A program made the translations under genes and the position numbers. The notes beneath the pieces were generated by a model. The model saw only the letters and a program-made list of their open reading frames with translations, had not been told where the DNA came from and ran no database searches. A stretch of 64,000 bases of DNA from Tritrichomonas musculus (Eukaryota; Parabasalia; Tritrichomonadida; Tritrichomonadidae): assembly GCA_039105265.1 (NCBI GenBank), contig JAPFFF010000032.1, positions 124,001 through 188,000 of the forward strand. The letters are read 5' to 3'. Below are positions 9,901 through 19,090 of this stretch, piece after piece. The stretch's first letter is position 1. The number at the start of each line of letters is the position of its first letter.

Positions 9901-12900
9901 TTTATAAACCAATGAAACAATGAGTGATGGATGCTTGAAATCATAATCAGTTATAACTACTCTATTCACTTTTTGAATGATTTCAATGAAGTCTCTTTCA
10001 AAAGTTGATGAAAGAACTGAAAAAGTTGGCAAAACTGGTGAATTCAACAACTTTTTCAAAAACGAATTCGAACAACATCGAAGACCTTCAGCAACGACCC
10101 ACTGGCCTCCTTCAGGTGCCATCAACGATGAGTTTTCTTTCCAAAATTGAGAGACAGGATATTGAAGCTTGTGCCACTTTTTGACAAGAGGATTTTCACA
10201 AAACAAAATTTCTTCTCTATTTTGAATACTGTTGTCAAAATTGGCGGTTAGACAGTTCAAAAGTTCATTTCTTTGTGAATCAGTAAAAGGACCGCAAATA
10301 TTTTTGAAAGTTTGTCTAATCAAGAGTGATTTTAACTTATTTTTATTCTTATTAATTTTGGCTTTCAAAAATTCGAAACTTTCATTTGTAAACAATTCAA
10401 TTGTTTCTTTGAATTTTTGATAGAAACCGATTTTTTCTCTTTGATTAGTTAACTGATCTTCATAAGACTTCTTCGTCTGTGTGAGTCTTTCAATCTTTGC
10501 TTGGTTTTCTATGCATTTGTTCTTAGAAAGAGTCAGTTTTGACATTGCTTCATTTTGCTTGTCAATCAAGACTCTCAATTTTTCTTCCATTTCAAGCATG
10601 ATGCTATTTTTTTCCTTGTAAATGTTTAATGCATGATAATAAGGAGTCAATGAACGAATGAAAGTACAGATGCTTTTTGCAGCTGATGAAGACTTCTCAA
10701 TGATGCTTGGTTCAAAATTTGGGTCATTCACAATTGGCTCCAGTTTTTGAATGATCAAAGGGCTCAATGAATCCAAAGCAGAATTGATTAGTTTATTTAA
10801 AAAGCTGGCATCATTCATGACACTTTTTCCTTTCTGCCAAGCTGAGTCAAGATCGTCTTTATATTTAATGTCAACGTCCATTACAATGCACATTGCAATG
10901 ACGACCAAAACGACGCCTTTTGGTGGATGATTCATTGTTTTAATGACAGCTGTGTCACGTGGTGAAAGATGCTTGACTTCTTGTGAAGCTGTTTCAAGAA
11001 TTGCTTTGGTTTCAGCAAGTTGAGTTTCACATTCTTTCCGAAGAACTTTAACTTTGTCTTCTTCCTTTTTTAATTCTTCAGCTTCTTTCTCAAATGAGAT
11101 TGCTTGCTGCTCAGAAATTTCCTGAAGTTGTTGGAGGTTTTCCATTGAAATTTTCAATTCTTCGTTGAGTTGATTAATGTCAATTTCAGTGTTTTTCATT
11201 TTAATGAAATAATCATTCAGAAATGAATCATTGATATCTTTAGTCTCTTTCAAAATTGAAAGGCGGTTTTCAATCAATTCAATTTTGATCTTGATTTGAC
11301 TCTCTATTTGGTTGACTTTTGAGAGGATGAAATTCAAGTTGTTGTCAGAAAGCAAGTAAGGAAAACTATCAAATAAATGAGGAAGATTTGAATGTAATAT
11401 TTCTCTCAAATTCAAAAGACGTTTATCTCTAACAGAGTTTGTCAATGGGATGTAAACGTTCACGTTATGATATCTCTTCTCATTCTCCGAATGATCAACG
11501 ATTACAATGTGACAGTATTTTTCTGAATCATTCAAAAATTGTGACAACAAAAAGTTGAAGCTTTTCGTTGATTCATCCGATTCTTCATCAAAAGAGGTCG
11601 TGTCTTTATTATGCAATTCTGACATGAGTTTCATCTTTTCACCTTTTGAAAAGAGGCCGAAAATTTTGCTGTCTGTGAGGATTGCATTTAACAAGGTCAA
11701 TTCTTCAGGTGAATTGAGATTGTTATCGTCTATGTACAAAATTGAATGCTCTTTCTTTGATCCGGCGTGAATGAAGCAATCATGGAAAGACTGAAGGAGG
11801 GGCACTTCAAGATCTTTTTGATGAAGATAGAAATTATTCTTTTCACAAGTCTCTTGAATAATTTTGAGAGGAATTTCATCGGTATCGCATTGAATTAATA
11901 CGTTACAACGATATGTTTTCAAATGTTTTTCAATTGAATTAATGTCAATGTTGAATAATTCATCTTGTGATTCTTTGATTGCTTCTTCAGGGACAAAAGA
12001 GCAATTTCTATCAATTTGTTTGATAAGTTCACTTTTTGAATTATTTACAATCGTCAAAATGTTCTCAATTCTTGTTGATTCATAAAAAGTTGAAAAAAGT
12101 TCTTTTGAAATAATTTCAATGATACTTTTTCCTTCATTACTGTTTTTTAAGAATGTTGAGATTCTTTGGAAGATGTATTGAAGTGAGGTGAAGTCAAACC
12201 GAGGTGATTCAATTTGAACTTTTTCTAAAGTTCGAATCAAAATATCAGAAATAATTTTTGAATGTTTTGATTCAATTTTCCATCTTTCTTGAATTGAAGA
12301 AGAAAAAGCATTTTCCAAAACTTTATCCTCAACTTTTTCAATATTAATTAAGAAGCAAAAGTGACACAATCTTGGATTGAGTTCTTTTTTATCGGTTGTG
12401 AACAAATATCTCAAACATGGAACAGATTCATTCACAAAAGTTTTGCTATTTCTGAAGAATTTGTGTTCCATTATGAACCTCAATAATTCAGAATTTCTAT
12501 TGCATGGTGTAATGTCAAGGCCAAGTAACGTTAGAAGAGGATAATAAACTGACAAACCGTTGGTTACATTCAAATCAGGCAGAAAACTGTGAAGAATTTC
12601 ACTAACATCACAATTGTCAACTGAATTGTATAAAAGAATTGTCATTTCTGACAAGAAATAATTCGAGTTCAAATAAAGATTAATGTAAGGAGTTATGTGG
12701 TTGGCATCCTCACCGAACAGCAAAACATTCTTTTGTTGCTTGATCAAATTTTTAAGAAGTGAAAAAACAGAAATTAACGAATTTTTCGGAATGAAAATTG
12801 AATAGGGAGAAACTTCTAATGAATCAGGAAGATCGTTTTCTTTTTCATTCCAATTCTTCCATGAATGACGCTCTTCATCATAATAATAATCAAACAAATA

Positions 12901-15900
12901 AATGTCTTTGTCATTATCTGCAAAAATTGACAAATCTGAATTCAAATAATGTTGGGACAATTCTTTCAAAAAGTTGCTGATTTTAATTCGATTTTCATTG
13001 TCATAGCAACCGCCAAATGACCAAAAAAGTGCAAAAAACAAAAGATTTGGTGCATCCTTTAACAAATCATCGACTGAATGTTTATTTTCAGCCACATAAT
13101 AATTCAATAAATTGCAATGAAAATAGTCAAAGAAATTCAAAATAAAATTCGAAATATTTGACACAGACAAACGACAACTCAAATCTTCAACGAATTCAAT
13201 GATTTTTGGAACAAACAGTTCAAAGAAATCAGTAACAATATTGAGTAATTTAGATGAAGGTGTTGTTGATCCAACAATTGTCATTGATAAAGGCTCAATT
13301 AATTTTGTTTCATTTGATAAATTTTCAATGTATTTATTCAAATGATCATTCAAAGTGATTCTGTCATCATTGACATAAATTGTCGTGCATGCACCAAGTG
13401 TCAATGGAGATGCCATTGAAATATCGTCTGTTTCAAATATTATTCTAAAACTTGATGCTAAAACAAGCATCGATCCATCGCCAAAAGTCATTCTTTTATT
13501 ATTATTTAATAATGCATAAGAAGCAAGCTCCATCCAGTCGGCCTTACAACTTCCATCGAAAACGACCCATTGATCTGTTCCATTTTCAGTCAAAAGGGAT
13601 GAAAGAAGACCACTTGTTTTATCACCATATAAATCACACATCGATATTGAATACGGATTAATGTACAATAATTTCTTCTTCATTTTATTTGAAGCATTTT
13701 TTATTAATGTTGTCTTTCCTGACATTGAGTTGCCTAAAACAATAATTCCACGATGTGATTTAAATGTATACAAAATATTATGATCATATTCACTCTCTGT
13801 TTCTGTTTCACCATTCATGTCTAGATCAATTTGTGGATCAAAATTGACATCGAGATCATTAAATAAGCAGCAAATGTATTCAAACATTTCATTTAAATCG
13901 TATTCAAACAAATATGATTTAATGTGAATTATGAATAATTGAACGAGTTCATTAACTGATGTTAATGGATGATTTCTGAAGAATTCAATAATTGAATTCT
14001 CCATCAAAATTGTATTCAATGGTGGCTCAAAAAGTTTCGAAACCGTTTCTGTCAAATAGGAAAATCTTGAAGATAAGTATTCATAATCTTCTTGTTTGTT
14101 GCCAATAAGTAACGACTCCAAAATCAATTTATATTTCTTCTCAAGTTTGACCGTTCTTAAATAAACAGGTCGATAATAAAGCTTGAGTTGTTCAGGAACG
14201 TCGTTTGAAGCTGAATAAGTGGCAAAGATAGGTGAATGATTTCTTTCACAAAAAGTCAAAAGAGAAAGTTGATTTAACGTTTTTTGTGTTAAGTTATCAA
14301 TACTTTCAAGAATTAAAAATTCTTTGCATTCATGTGAATTTTTAATTGCTGCTTTCAATTTCTCTATCGTTGTGCTTGAATAGCAAGGAAAAACAAATGG
14401 ATTGAATCCTAAAATTGCCGCAAAATTAGTAGCAATTTCTGTCTTTCGTAACTCAACGTCAGCACAAAGTAATGGAATAATTGAATTAGAAAAAGACAGT
14501 AAAAAATTACTGAAAAGATGATTAAAATCACTTGTCTTGATGATTGGCCTTTGAACTCCAGTGTATTCAAAGCCATAGTCATAAGAAATCGGACCAATTT
14601 GAACAGAAACTGAGAAATCATTCGATTCTTTGCTGTTTATAACGAACTTTGTAAATGAATACCAAAGTGGATCTGTTGATGAATCAACTTTATTTCTTAT
14701 CATTTTTGATAGCAAATCTCTGTGTTTTAACAGAGTAAGTAACAATGATGAAATGTGTTTATTTTTCGTCTTTTTAAATAGTTCAAATGTCATAGAAATG
14801 TCTTTTGTTATCGACAACAAATAATTTTGAAGAAAATCATGAAAGATTTCTTTCTTGTTTTCTAAAAAGTTTGATTCAAGTTGATGTAATTGTTTTTTGA
14901 CATTTGATGTGAATATTATTTCAAAAACCAAACAAACAATTTGAATTGGAAACTTTGTCAAAACTTTTTCCAAGTTTGTTGATGTTTGAAGCAAAACAAT
15001 TTGTGTCATTTTCTTCATTGTTTCCTTCATTTCAATATCAAATTCAAGATGCCACTTTTCAATTGCTTCAGGAGTGATTTTTATTTTATTTTCAAACATG
15101 ATAATTTCGCCGCTTTTAGCAATGAATCCGGTGCAATAATTTTCATTTTCAAGCAATATTTTCTTCACACTAGAGTACATCAATGAGAACACTTTTTTAG
15201 TAACTGACGGTTTGTTGCAATTAGATATCAAAAAGACAAGTTGCGAATCACTAAGAAGACGAAAACGAGGACAAATTTTTCTTTTTTCTTCGAGAACGGA
15301 ACCCAAATTTTCTCTCAAATTTGTGAAATTAGACAACAATTCAGAAGAAATGTCAATGTAACGATCATTTCCCACAATTTGATGGAACGATAGAGATAAT
15401 TTGAAAGAGCCTGTGAATTCATTGAATTTTTCAACTTGATGGTCAAAATTAACCGCCATTTCAACATGTTGTGTTCGAATGTCATTTGAATCCATTGCTG
15501 GCTTCAATTCGTCTATTTTTTGTTGTGCTTCGATTGTCTGTTTTAGGATCTGTCTCAGATTGGTTGCCAAAACGTTGTAATCGCGAATTCTCTCGAGAAA
15601 TGGATGAACAAAAGGAGGAATGAAAATTTCTTGTAATTTTTGTTGATGATTGCCAAGCATGACCATTGCATAAGAAGGATCTTCAAGTCTTAAAACTCCA
15701 TTTTCTTCATTTACATGTAATCTCATTTTTTGAAGTTCTTCAACCATTTCAGACAAAGCGTTTTCAATTTGGAATTCAGAATCAGCAGCTCTAGAAATAG
15801 CTTCAATTGCGAGCATGTAATCTTCAATTCCACTTTCAATCAGCCAACACCAAGTCAGACCTTCATTCACATCAATATGCATTGAAGTTGCATTGTTAAT

Positions 15901-18702
15901 TTTGTCCCAATGTCTTCCTCGGAAATGCTTGTTGCACAAGCATGTCACTATCGGCAAATGCTGAATTAATTCTTTAATTCTCGCTTGATAACGAATGATT
16001 GTTGGCATGATCAAATCATCTTCGTTTGAATTACAATCGTTTTCTTTTTTATATTTGTCAAGTGAACTTCGCCAGTCAACAAGTGTTGCTGTGATCATTT
16101 TAATATCAAGTTCACGGAATGGAATGCTCAGCCAACTTTCAACATCAGTTTCTAATCTATGGCCAATTGTCCAAACCGCCAAAATAAGGTCAATTTCATT
16201 CTGTAAGCTTTCAATTATTTCAAATTCACTTTTATGGACTTCTAGTTTTTCATCTCGTTCTTGATACAGCTTCATTTTATCTATAAGCTTGTCATATTTG
16301 TTTTTGCATTCAATCAAAAGTGGATAGTTTGATTCATTTGACTCAATGAAATGAAAGTTCATCAATTCAACTTGAAACTCATCAAATTCGGTCTTCAAAT
16401 CATCAATGTTTTTCTGATGAACTTTAATGAATTCTTTCTTTTCATTTCTGTCCAGCTCATCGTAATGTTCAATGTTGGTATAAACATCGAGAAGCTTCTT
16501 TTTGAGATTGAAAGTATAGACGTAGTCAAGTTGTGGATTGTAATGAAAATCAGTCATGAAATCAAAGATGATTAAAACAAAATTTAATTTATCTTCAATT
16601 TTATGAATGTTGTCATTTATTTCCATAAGAATGCAATGCTTCTCATACCACTCTTCAATTGACTCTGATTGCTTCCCTGATCGATTGTCGAGTGTTGAAA
16701 TGTTACTGTTAATTTTAGAAATTTGATAATCAGTAATTAATTCGAGTTGATTGAAAATGAGCTGATAAAACTGATTATAATTGTTGATTGTTGATTGATA
16801 AAACTCTGTAATGTCAAATGTACACAATTTCATTTCAACTTTTTCAGAAAAATTCAGAAGAAATTGATCGTAACACGTTTTTGAGTTATTCAATTTTTCT
16901 CGAATTAATTCAAATTTTATATCGTCTTTTGAAAGATCATCTTTTAAATAATCATCTGTAAAAAGTTCTTTTGTTGCTGACTTTGGATCAGTCGGAATAT
17001 CTTTTGTTATCAAAAGAATATTTTCAACCGTTTTTTCATACATTTTTTTATCACAATTCAATAAATCCAAAAATTGTTTTTTCACTTTTTGAAGATTTTC
17101 ATTCAAATATTCAAATGAAATTAAAAGTGACTCTGGTTCTTTTCCTAAGACTTCAATTTCAGGTGTTTTATTCAATTCAAAAGTTTTACAAATTAATTCA
17201 AACGATTCAAATCCGAACTTTTCAATTGTTTCAAAAGAAGGTGTCAACTTTTTCAGATCAGTTTCAGCCGAAATGTCAAAAGTAATTTTAAATTTATTGA
17301 TTTTGTCAAACAAAGTTGTAAAAACACGATTAATTATCGATGCAAGGACTTCTTTGTATCTCAAATTCACCATCAATTGAAATTTTTGAGAAACGCTTCT
17401 TTTCAAATCATGAATGATTGATGTTAATAGATCTTTCAATTTGAACTTCAAATTGACTCTTGCATCAGACGCGGCTGAATTTATTTCAAACTTCAGTTGT
17501 TCAAAAAAGTATGACAATTGTACAGGCGGATGCATCTGTTTAAACATCATGAACAAGAAATCGTTATCTTTGAATAAATTGCACTCATCAACGATTTGTT
17601 GTAATAGAATTTGATTTGGTAATATGACTTTTTCAGAGTATATTTGGTCGATAATCAATTTTTTAGGGTAATTCTTCCATGGTTTAATTTCAAGTGTGTA
17701 CTTTTCAAGACCGTTTTTGGTGAATTTTTTAGCTGCTTTTGGATTTGACCATTCAAGGGCAAATTGACAAAGTGCATCTGAAAACAAATAATTATCGTTA
17801 ACTTCTTGAACTAAGCTATTTAATAAGCTAGTAAAATTATTATTTTCAATTTTTCTTTCATTTTGTTTTTGTGAGCTTATTTGGCCGATCCTCTCAATTA
17901 TGTGATTCAGCGTCTCAGGATCAATGTGAACTCCTTTCGTTTTCATCGCTCGTGAATATAAATATGTTTCAAGTCTAAGTTGTGTATCAACTTCTATTCT
18001 GTTTGAATAAGCTTCTTTTCGGCGATTTTCAAATCGTTTTTGATCGTCAAGGTCAAATTTAAGTGCAACACGAGGAACTTCCTTTGTTTTGCTTGATTTT
18101 GGATCAAATTTGATTATAAAGCGAGGTTCATTATAGCCAACAACTGTGCATTTTCTCCATTCACATTGTCCGTTTTGATGGTAAAATAAAGATTGAGCAC
18201 AAACAGGCTCATTTGAATTGACAAGTGAAATTATATTTTGTAAAAGTTCTTCTTCATCATATGTTGAATCATCAAATAAAGAAAGACGATCGTTTGATAT
18301 TCTTGGATTTGTTGATGGAGTAGGGGGAGGTTTTAGTTGATCTAAGCTTCGTTGATGAAATAATCGACGAGGAGAAGATTCGTTAACTTTTAATTTCGCA
18401 TTTTTATTTAAATTAGATTTTGAATTTGATTTCATTTGTTTGTTAGGTAATATAACTTTTGGATTTTTAATATTAATATTTATTGGTGCAATTGGATTAT
18501 TATGATAACGTCTTGGAGAACGATAATCATTTTCTTGTGTATTCTTCGAGTAATTGGCATATTCGTTCATTTGATCCAAAGTCGGATTATTTCCGTATAA
18601 AGTTGTAAATAAGTAATTTTCGTTCGGGTTTTCTATTTCATTATCAGCATTTGTTCCAATTCCTTTTTTTACTTTATTGGGTTTCATTTGAATTTTCTTC
18701 AT
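6904..18702 (-). CDS. Divergent dynein heavy chain with degenerate AAA1, AAA3 and AAA4 nucleotide sites
   Basis: A single 3,932-residue frame with dynein heavy-chain architecture: tail and linker (about 1-1380), AAA ring, stalk, microtubule-binding domain, C-terminal segment. AAA1 is recognisable from GFEYTGVQRP, but its Walker A (normally GPAGTGKTE) reads CADVELRKTE at 1413-1422. AAA2 keeps an intact P-loop, GNSMSGKTT from 1657. AAA3 reads GEDANHIT (1997) and AAA4 CDTDEIPLK (2272), both without GKT/S. The stalk coiled coils flank HPPKGVVLVVIAMCIVMD (about 2592) and the FLNKLIN...AAKSICTFI block of the binding domain. Residues 3494-3718 are 25 copies of a 9-residue repeat. Normal dyneins move by AAA1 ATP hydrolysis; with AAA1 lost this is probably a non-motile or regulatory paralog in the flagellar or cytoplasmic dynein system. 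The very long open frame argues it is expressed. Confidence 0.9.
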   Translation of the reverse strand: MKKIQMKPNKVKKGIGTNADNEIENPNENYLFTTLYGNNPTLDQMNEYANYSKNTQENDYRSPRRYHNNPIAPININIKNPKVILPNKQMKSNSKSNLNKNAKLKVNESSPRRLFHQRSLDQLKPPPTPSTNPRISNDRLSLFDDSTYDEEELLQNIISLVNSNEPVCAQSLFYHQNGQCEWRKCTVVGYNEPRFIIKFDPKSSKTKEVPRVALKFDLDDQKRFENRRKEAYSNRIEVDTQLRLETYLYSRAMKTKGVHIDPETLNHIIERIGQISSQKQNERKIENNNFTSLLNSLVQEVNDNYLFSDALCQFALEWSNPKAAKKFTKNGLEKYTLEIKPWKNYPKKLIIDQIYSEKVILPNQILLQQIVDECNLFKDNDFLFMMFKQMHPPVQLSYFFEQLKFEINSAASDARVNLKFKLKDLLTSIIHDLKRSVSQKFQLMVNLRYKEVLASIINRVFTTLFDKINKFKITFDISAETDLKKLTPSFETIEKFGFESFELICKTFELNKTPEIEVLGKEPESLLISFEYLNENLQKVKKQFLDLLNCDKKMYEKTVENILLITKDIPTDPKSATKELFTDDYLKDDLSKDDIKFELIREKLNNSKTCYDQFLLNFSEKVEMKLCTFDITEFYQSTINNYNQFYQLIFNQLELITDYQISKINSNISTLDNRSGKQSESIEEWYEKHCILMEINDNIHKIEDKLNFVLIIFDFMTDFHYNPQLDYVYTFNLKKKLLDVYTNIEHYDELDRNEKKEFIKVHQKNIDDLKTEFDEFQVELMNFHFIESNESNYPLLIECKNKYDKLIDKMKLYQERDEKLEVHKSEFEIIESLQNEIDLILAVWTIGHRLETDVESWLSIPFRELDIKMITATLVDWRSSLDKYKKENDCNSNEDDLIMPTIIRYQARIKELIQHLPIVTCLCNKHFRGRHWDKINNATSMHIDVNEGLTWCWLIESGIEDYMLAIEAISRAADSEFQIENALSEMVEELQKMRLHVNEENGVLRLEDPSYAMVMLGNHQQKLQEIFIPPFVHPFLERIRDYNVLATNLRQILKQTIEAQQKIDELKPAMDSNDIRTQHVEMAVNFDHQVEKFNEFTGSFKLSLSFHQIVGNDRYIDISSELLSNFTNLRENLGSVLEEKRKICPRFRLLSDSQLVFLISNCNKPSVTKKVFSLMYSSVKKILLENENYCTGFIAKSGEIIMFENKIKITPEAIEKWHLEFDIEMKETMKKMTQIVLLQTSTNLEKVLTKFPIQIVCLVFEIIFTSNVKKQLHQLESNFLENKKEIFHDFLQNYLLSITKDISMTFELFKKTKNKHISSLLLTLLKHRDLLSKMIRNKVDSSTDPLWYSFTKFVINSKESNDFSVSVQIGPISYDYGFEYTGVQRPIIKTSDFNHLFSNFLLSFSNSIIPLLCADVELRKTEIATNFAAILGFNPFVFPCYSSTTIEKLKAAIKNSHECKEFLILESIDNLTQKTLNQLSLLTFCERNHSPIFATYSASNDVPEQLKLYYRPVYLRTVKLEKKYKLILESLLIGNKQEDYEYLSSRFSYLTETVSKLFEPPLNTILMENSIIEFFRNHPLTSVNELVQLFIIHIKSYLFEYDLNEMFEYICCLFNDLDVNFDPQIDLDMNGETETESEYDHNILYTFKSHRGIIVLGNSMSGKTTLIKNASNKMKKKLLYINPYSISMCDLYGDKTSGLLSSLLTENGTDQWVVFDGSCKADWMELASYALLNNNKRMTFGDGSMLVLASSFRIIFETDDISMASPLTLGACTTIYVNDDRITLNDHLNKYIENLSNETKLIEPLSMTIVGSTTPSSKLLNIVTDFFELFVPKIIEFVEDLSCRLSVSNISNFILNFFDYFHCNLLNYYVAENKHSVDDLLKDAPNLLFFALFWSFGGCYDNENRIKISNFLKELSQHYLNSDLSIFADNDKDIYLFDYYYDEERHSWKNWNEKENDLPDSLEVSPYSIFIPKNSLISVFSLLKNLIKQQKNVLLFGEDANHITPYINLYLNSNYFLSEMTILLYNSVDNCDVSEILHSFLPDLNVTNGLSVYYPLLTLLGLDITPCNRNSELLRFIMEHKFFRNSKTFVNESVPCLRYLFTTDKKELNPRLCHFCFLINIEKVEDKVLENAFSSSIQERWKIESKHSKIISDILIRTLEKVQIESPRFDFTSLQYIFQRISTFLKNSNEGKSIIEIISKELFSTFYESTRIENILTIVNNSKSELIKQIDRNCSFVPEEAIKESQDELFNIDINSIEKHLKTYRCNVLIQCDTDEIPLKIIQETCEKNNFYLHQKDLEVPLLQSFHDCFIHAGSKKEHSILYIDDNNLNSPEELTLLNAILTDSKIFGLFSKGEKMKLMSELHNKDTTSFDEESDESTKSFNFLLSQFLNDSEKYCHIVIVDHSENEKRYHNVNVYIPLTNSVRDKRLLNLREILHSNLPHLFDSFPYLLSDNNLNFILSKVNQIESQIKIKIELIENRLSILKETKDINDSFLNDYFIKMKNTEIDINQLNEELKISMENLQQLQEISEQQAISFEKEAEELKKEEDKVKVLRKECETQLAETKAILETASQEVKHLSPRDTAVIKTMNHPPKGVVLVVIAMCIVMDVDIKYKDDLDSAWQKGKSVMNDASFLNKLINSALDSLSPLIIQKLEPIVNDPNFEPSIIEKSSSAAKSICTFIRSLTPYYHALNIYKEKNSIMLEMEEKLRVLIDKQNEAMSKLTLSKNKCIENQAKIERLTQTKKSYEDQLTNQREKIGFYQKFKETIELFTNESFEFLKAKINKNKNKLKSLLIRQTFKNICGPFTDSQRNELLNCLTANFDNSIQNREEILFCENPLVKKWHKLQYPVSQFWKENSSLMAPEGGQWVVAEGLRCCSNSFLKKLLNSPVLPTFSVLSSTFERDFIEIIQKVNRVVITDYDFKHPSLIVSLVYKSIKNNENTLIYHNEEITFQKDLIVYFDVDSLPSVSHIDFNAALINLRVGLPISAEQITLCMFKLKPQFSDIQRNESSIYSNKQQINEIEKNIENLLCEHRIEIFDSKDTQKQFIDQCRERNKLINDSNELKEIHLTLFDTFPDTLKIASEICQSFEKFPIQTSLWRLYENYFETVPSISVDKAKSHLSSAILASLPSKLRMNTILNTNSIHPLNFDKDIENFASIVGNNEMFKLQNPQNIIKVTSSSRPAFIISPSSQFEICSFVSYLRNDDGEESGSKSHSNCSIYNYTDDLSKTIKESINSGSMIVILLNSVDDVINSISAISIVLSQSFISQSFRLFLVVTFPLHHENDIITKKIFLPSIVTFCDTFYFTSPFNSYSIYSQLCPSNRFEKSLATFHSVSSIISKFRLCGKVFDFSNFLIAKKCLEAENNDQGESETVIGGIELFIALFVYGDGSFAWLKNLKKEERLAAYKRRLEKLWNAKISASSLSESPSKFGLGEHDFDFYKERFYIYRRRGKKCDGNGYVKEFEKLKIDARNQEQDELNKETSINGEESNDNEANNSCDENEANNSCDENEANNSCNENEANNSCNENEANNSCDENEANNSCNENEANNSCNENEANNSCDENEANNSCDENEANNSCNENEANNSCDENEANNSCNENEANNSCDENEANNSCDENEANNSCDENEANNSCNENEANNSCNENEANNSCDENEANNSCNENEANNSCDENEANNSCDENEANNSCNENEANNSCDENEANNSCDENEANNSCNENEEEDSAITDHSDDSNFSSFDEEEDTRAGFHTVSGIDLSQIPAIPRELSHEFSVAQDQLRRISEGRDKFTSFFQRQLMQLITSHEVYDMSLFESPYIFIEILKAKFLKQNGFYTKTVLQIEDASRFYEELQPSGALCKGIVAFNSKFSDGEFHPHEGFSLLDEFWLKPVSYDSLLDDECVKSVLLYKNGEIVGLVYVRFSGDSDELEKIVLINNA
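7549..8223 (-). repeat. 27-bp coding minisatellite, 25 units (EANNSC[D/N]EN)
   Basis: Twenty-five tandem 27-bp units encode EANNSCDEN or EANNSCNEN inside the dynein frame. The Asp/Asn switch comes from one base (GAT or AAT codon). Because 27 is divisible by three and the unit lacks stops in other phases, at least three further frames stay open across the array; these are shadows, not genes. The encoded segment is acidic and polar with one Cys per unit, probably a flexible linker. Copy number should vary between strains. Confidence 0.95.
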
Positions 18703-19090
18703 AGTTTTATTGTTTCTATATTTGAGAGATTCAAAAAAAATGAAATAACGTATCTTTAATTCAAAATTGAATGAGTGACTTATAAAACATTGAAATTGAA
18801 AAAAAATTCCTATTCAATTAAAAAATCAAAAGAATCCATTTATTGTGAAGATTGTTTGAGTAAAATAGCAGATTATTCACAGGCTTAAATTAAATTAAGT
18901 TCATGAATTCATAAGTTTTATGATAAATCTTTTAAAAACTAATTTCAAATATATTATTTAAAATACTTTTTAGTTGTCTGAAACATTTTAATGGAAATAT
19001 TCAAGAAGATTTTATTAATAATTAATCTAATTTTTTATATTAAGATAGTAATAATTGTTATAATCACAAATATATCCTTGATTGAATTGC
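18703..19090. other. Spacer between two minus-strand genes
   Basis: AT-rich spacer of 388 bp downstream of the BTB-like/Sel1 gene and upstream of the dynein gene. No gene or structure is seen. Confidence 0.4.
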
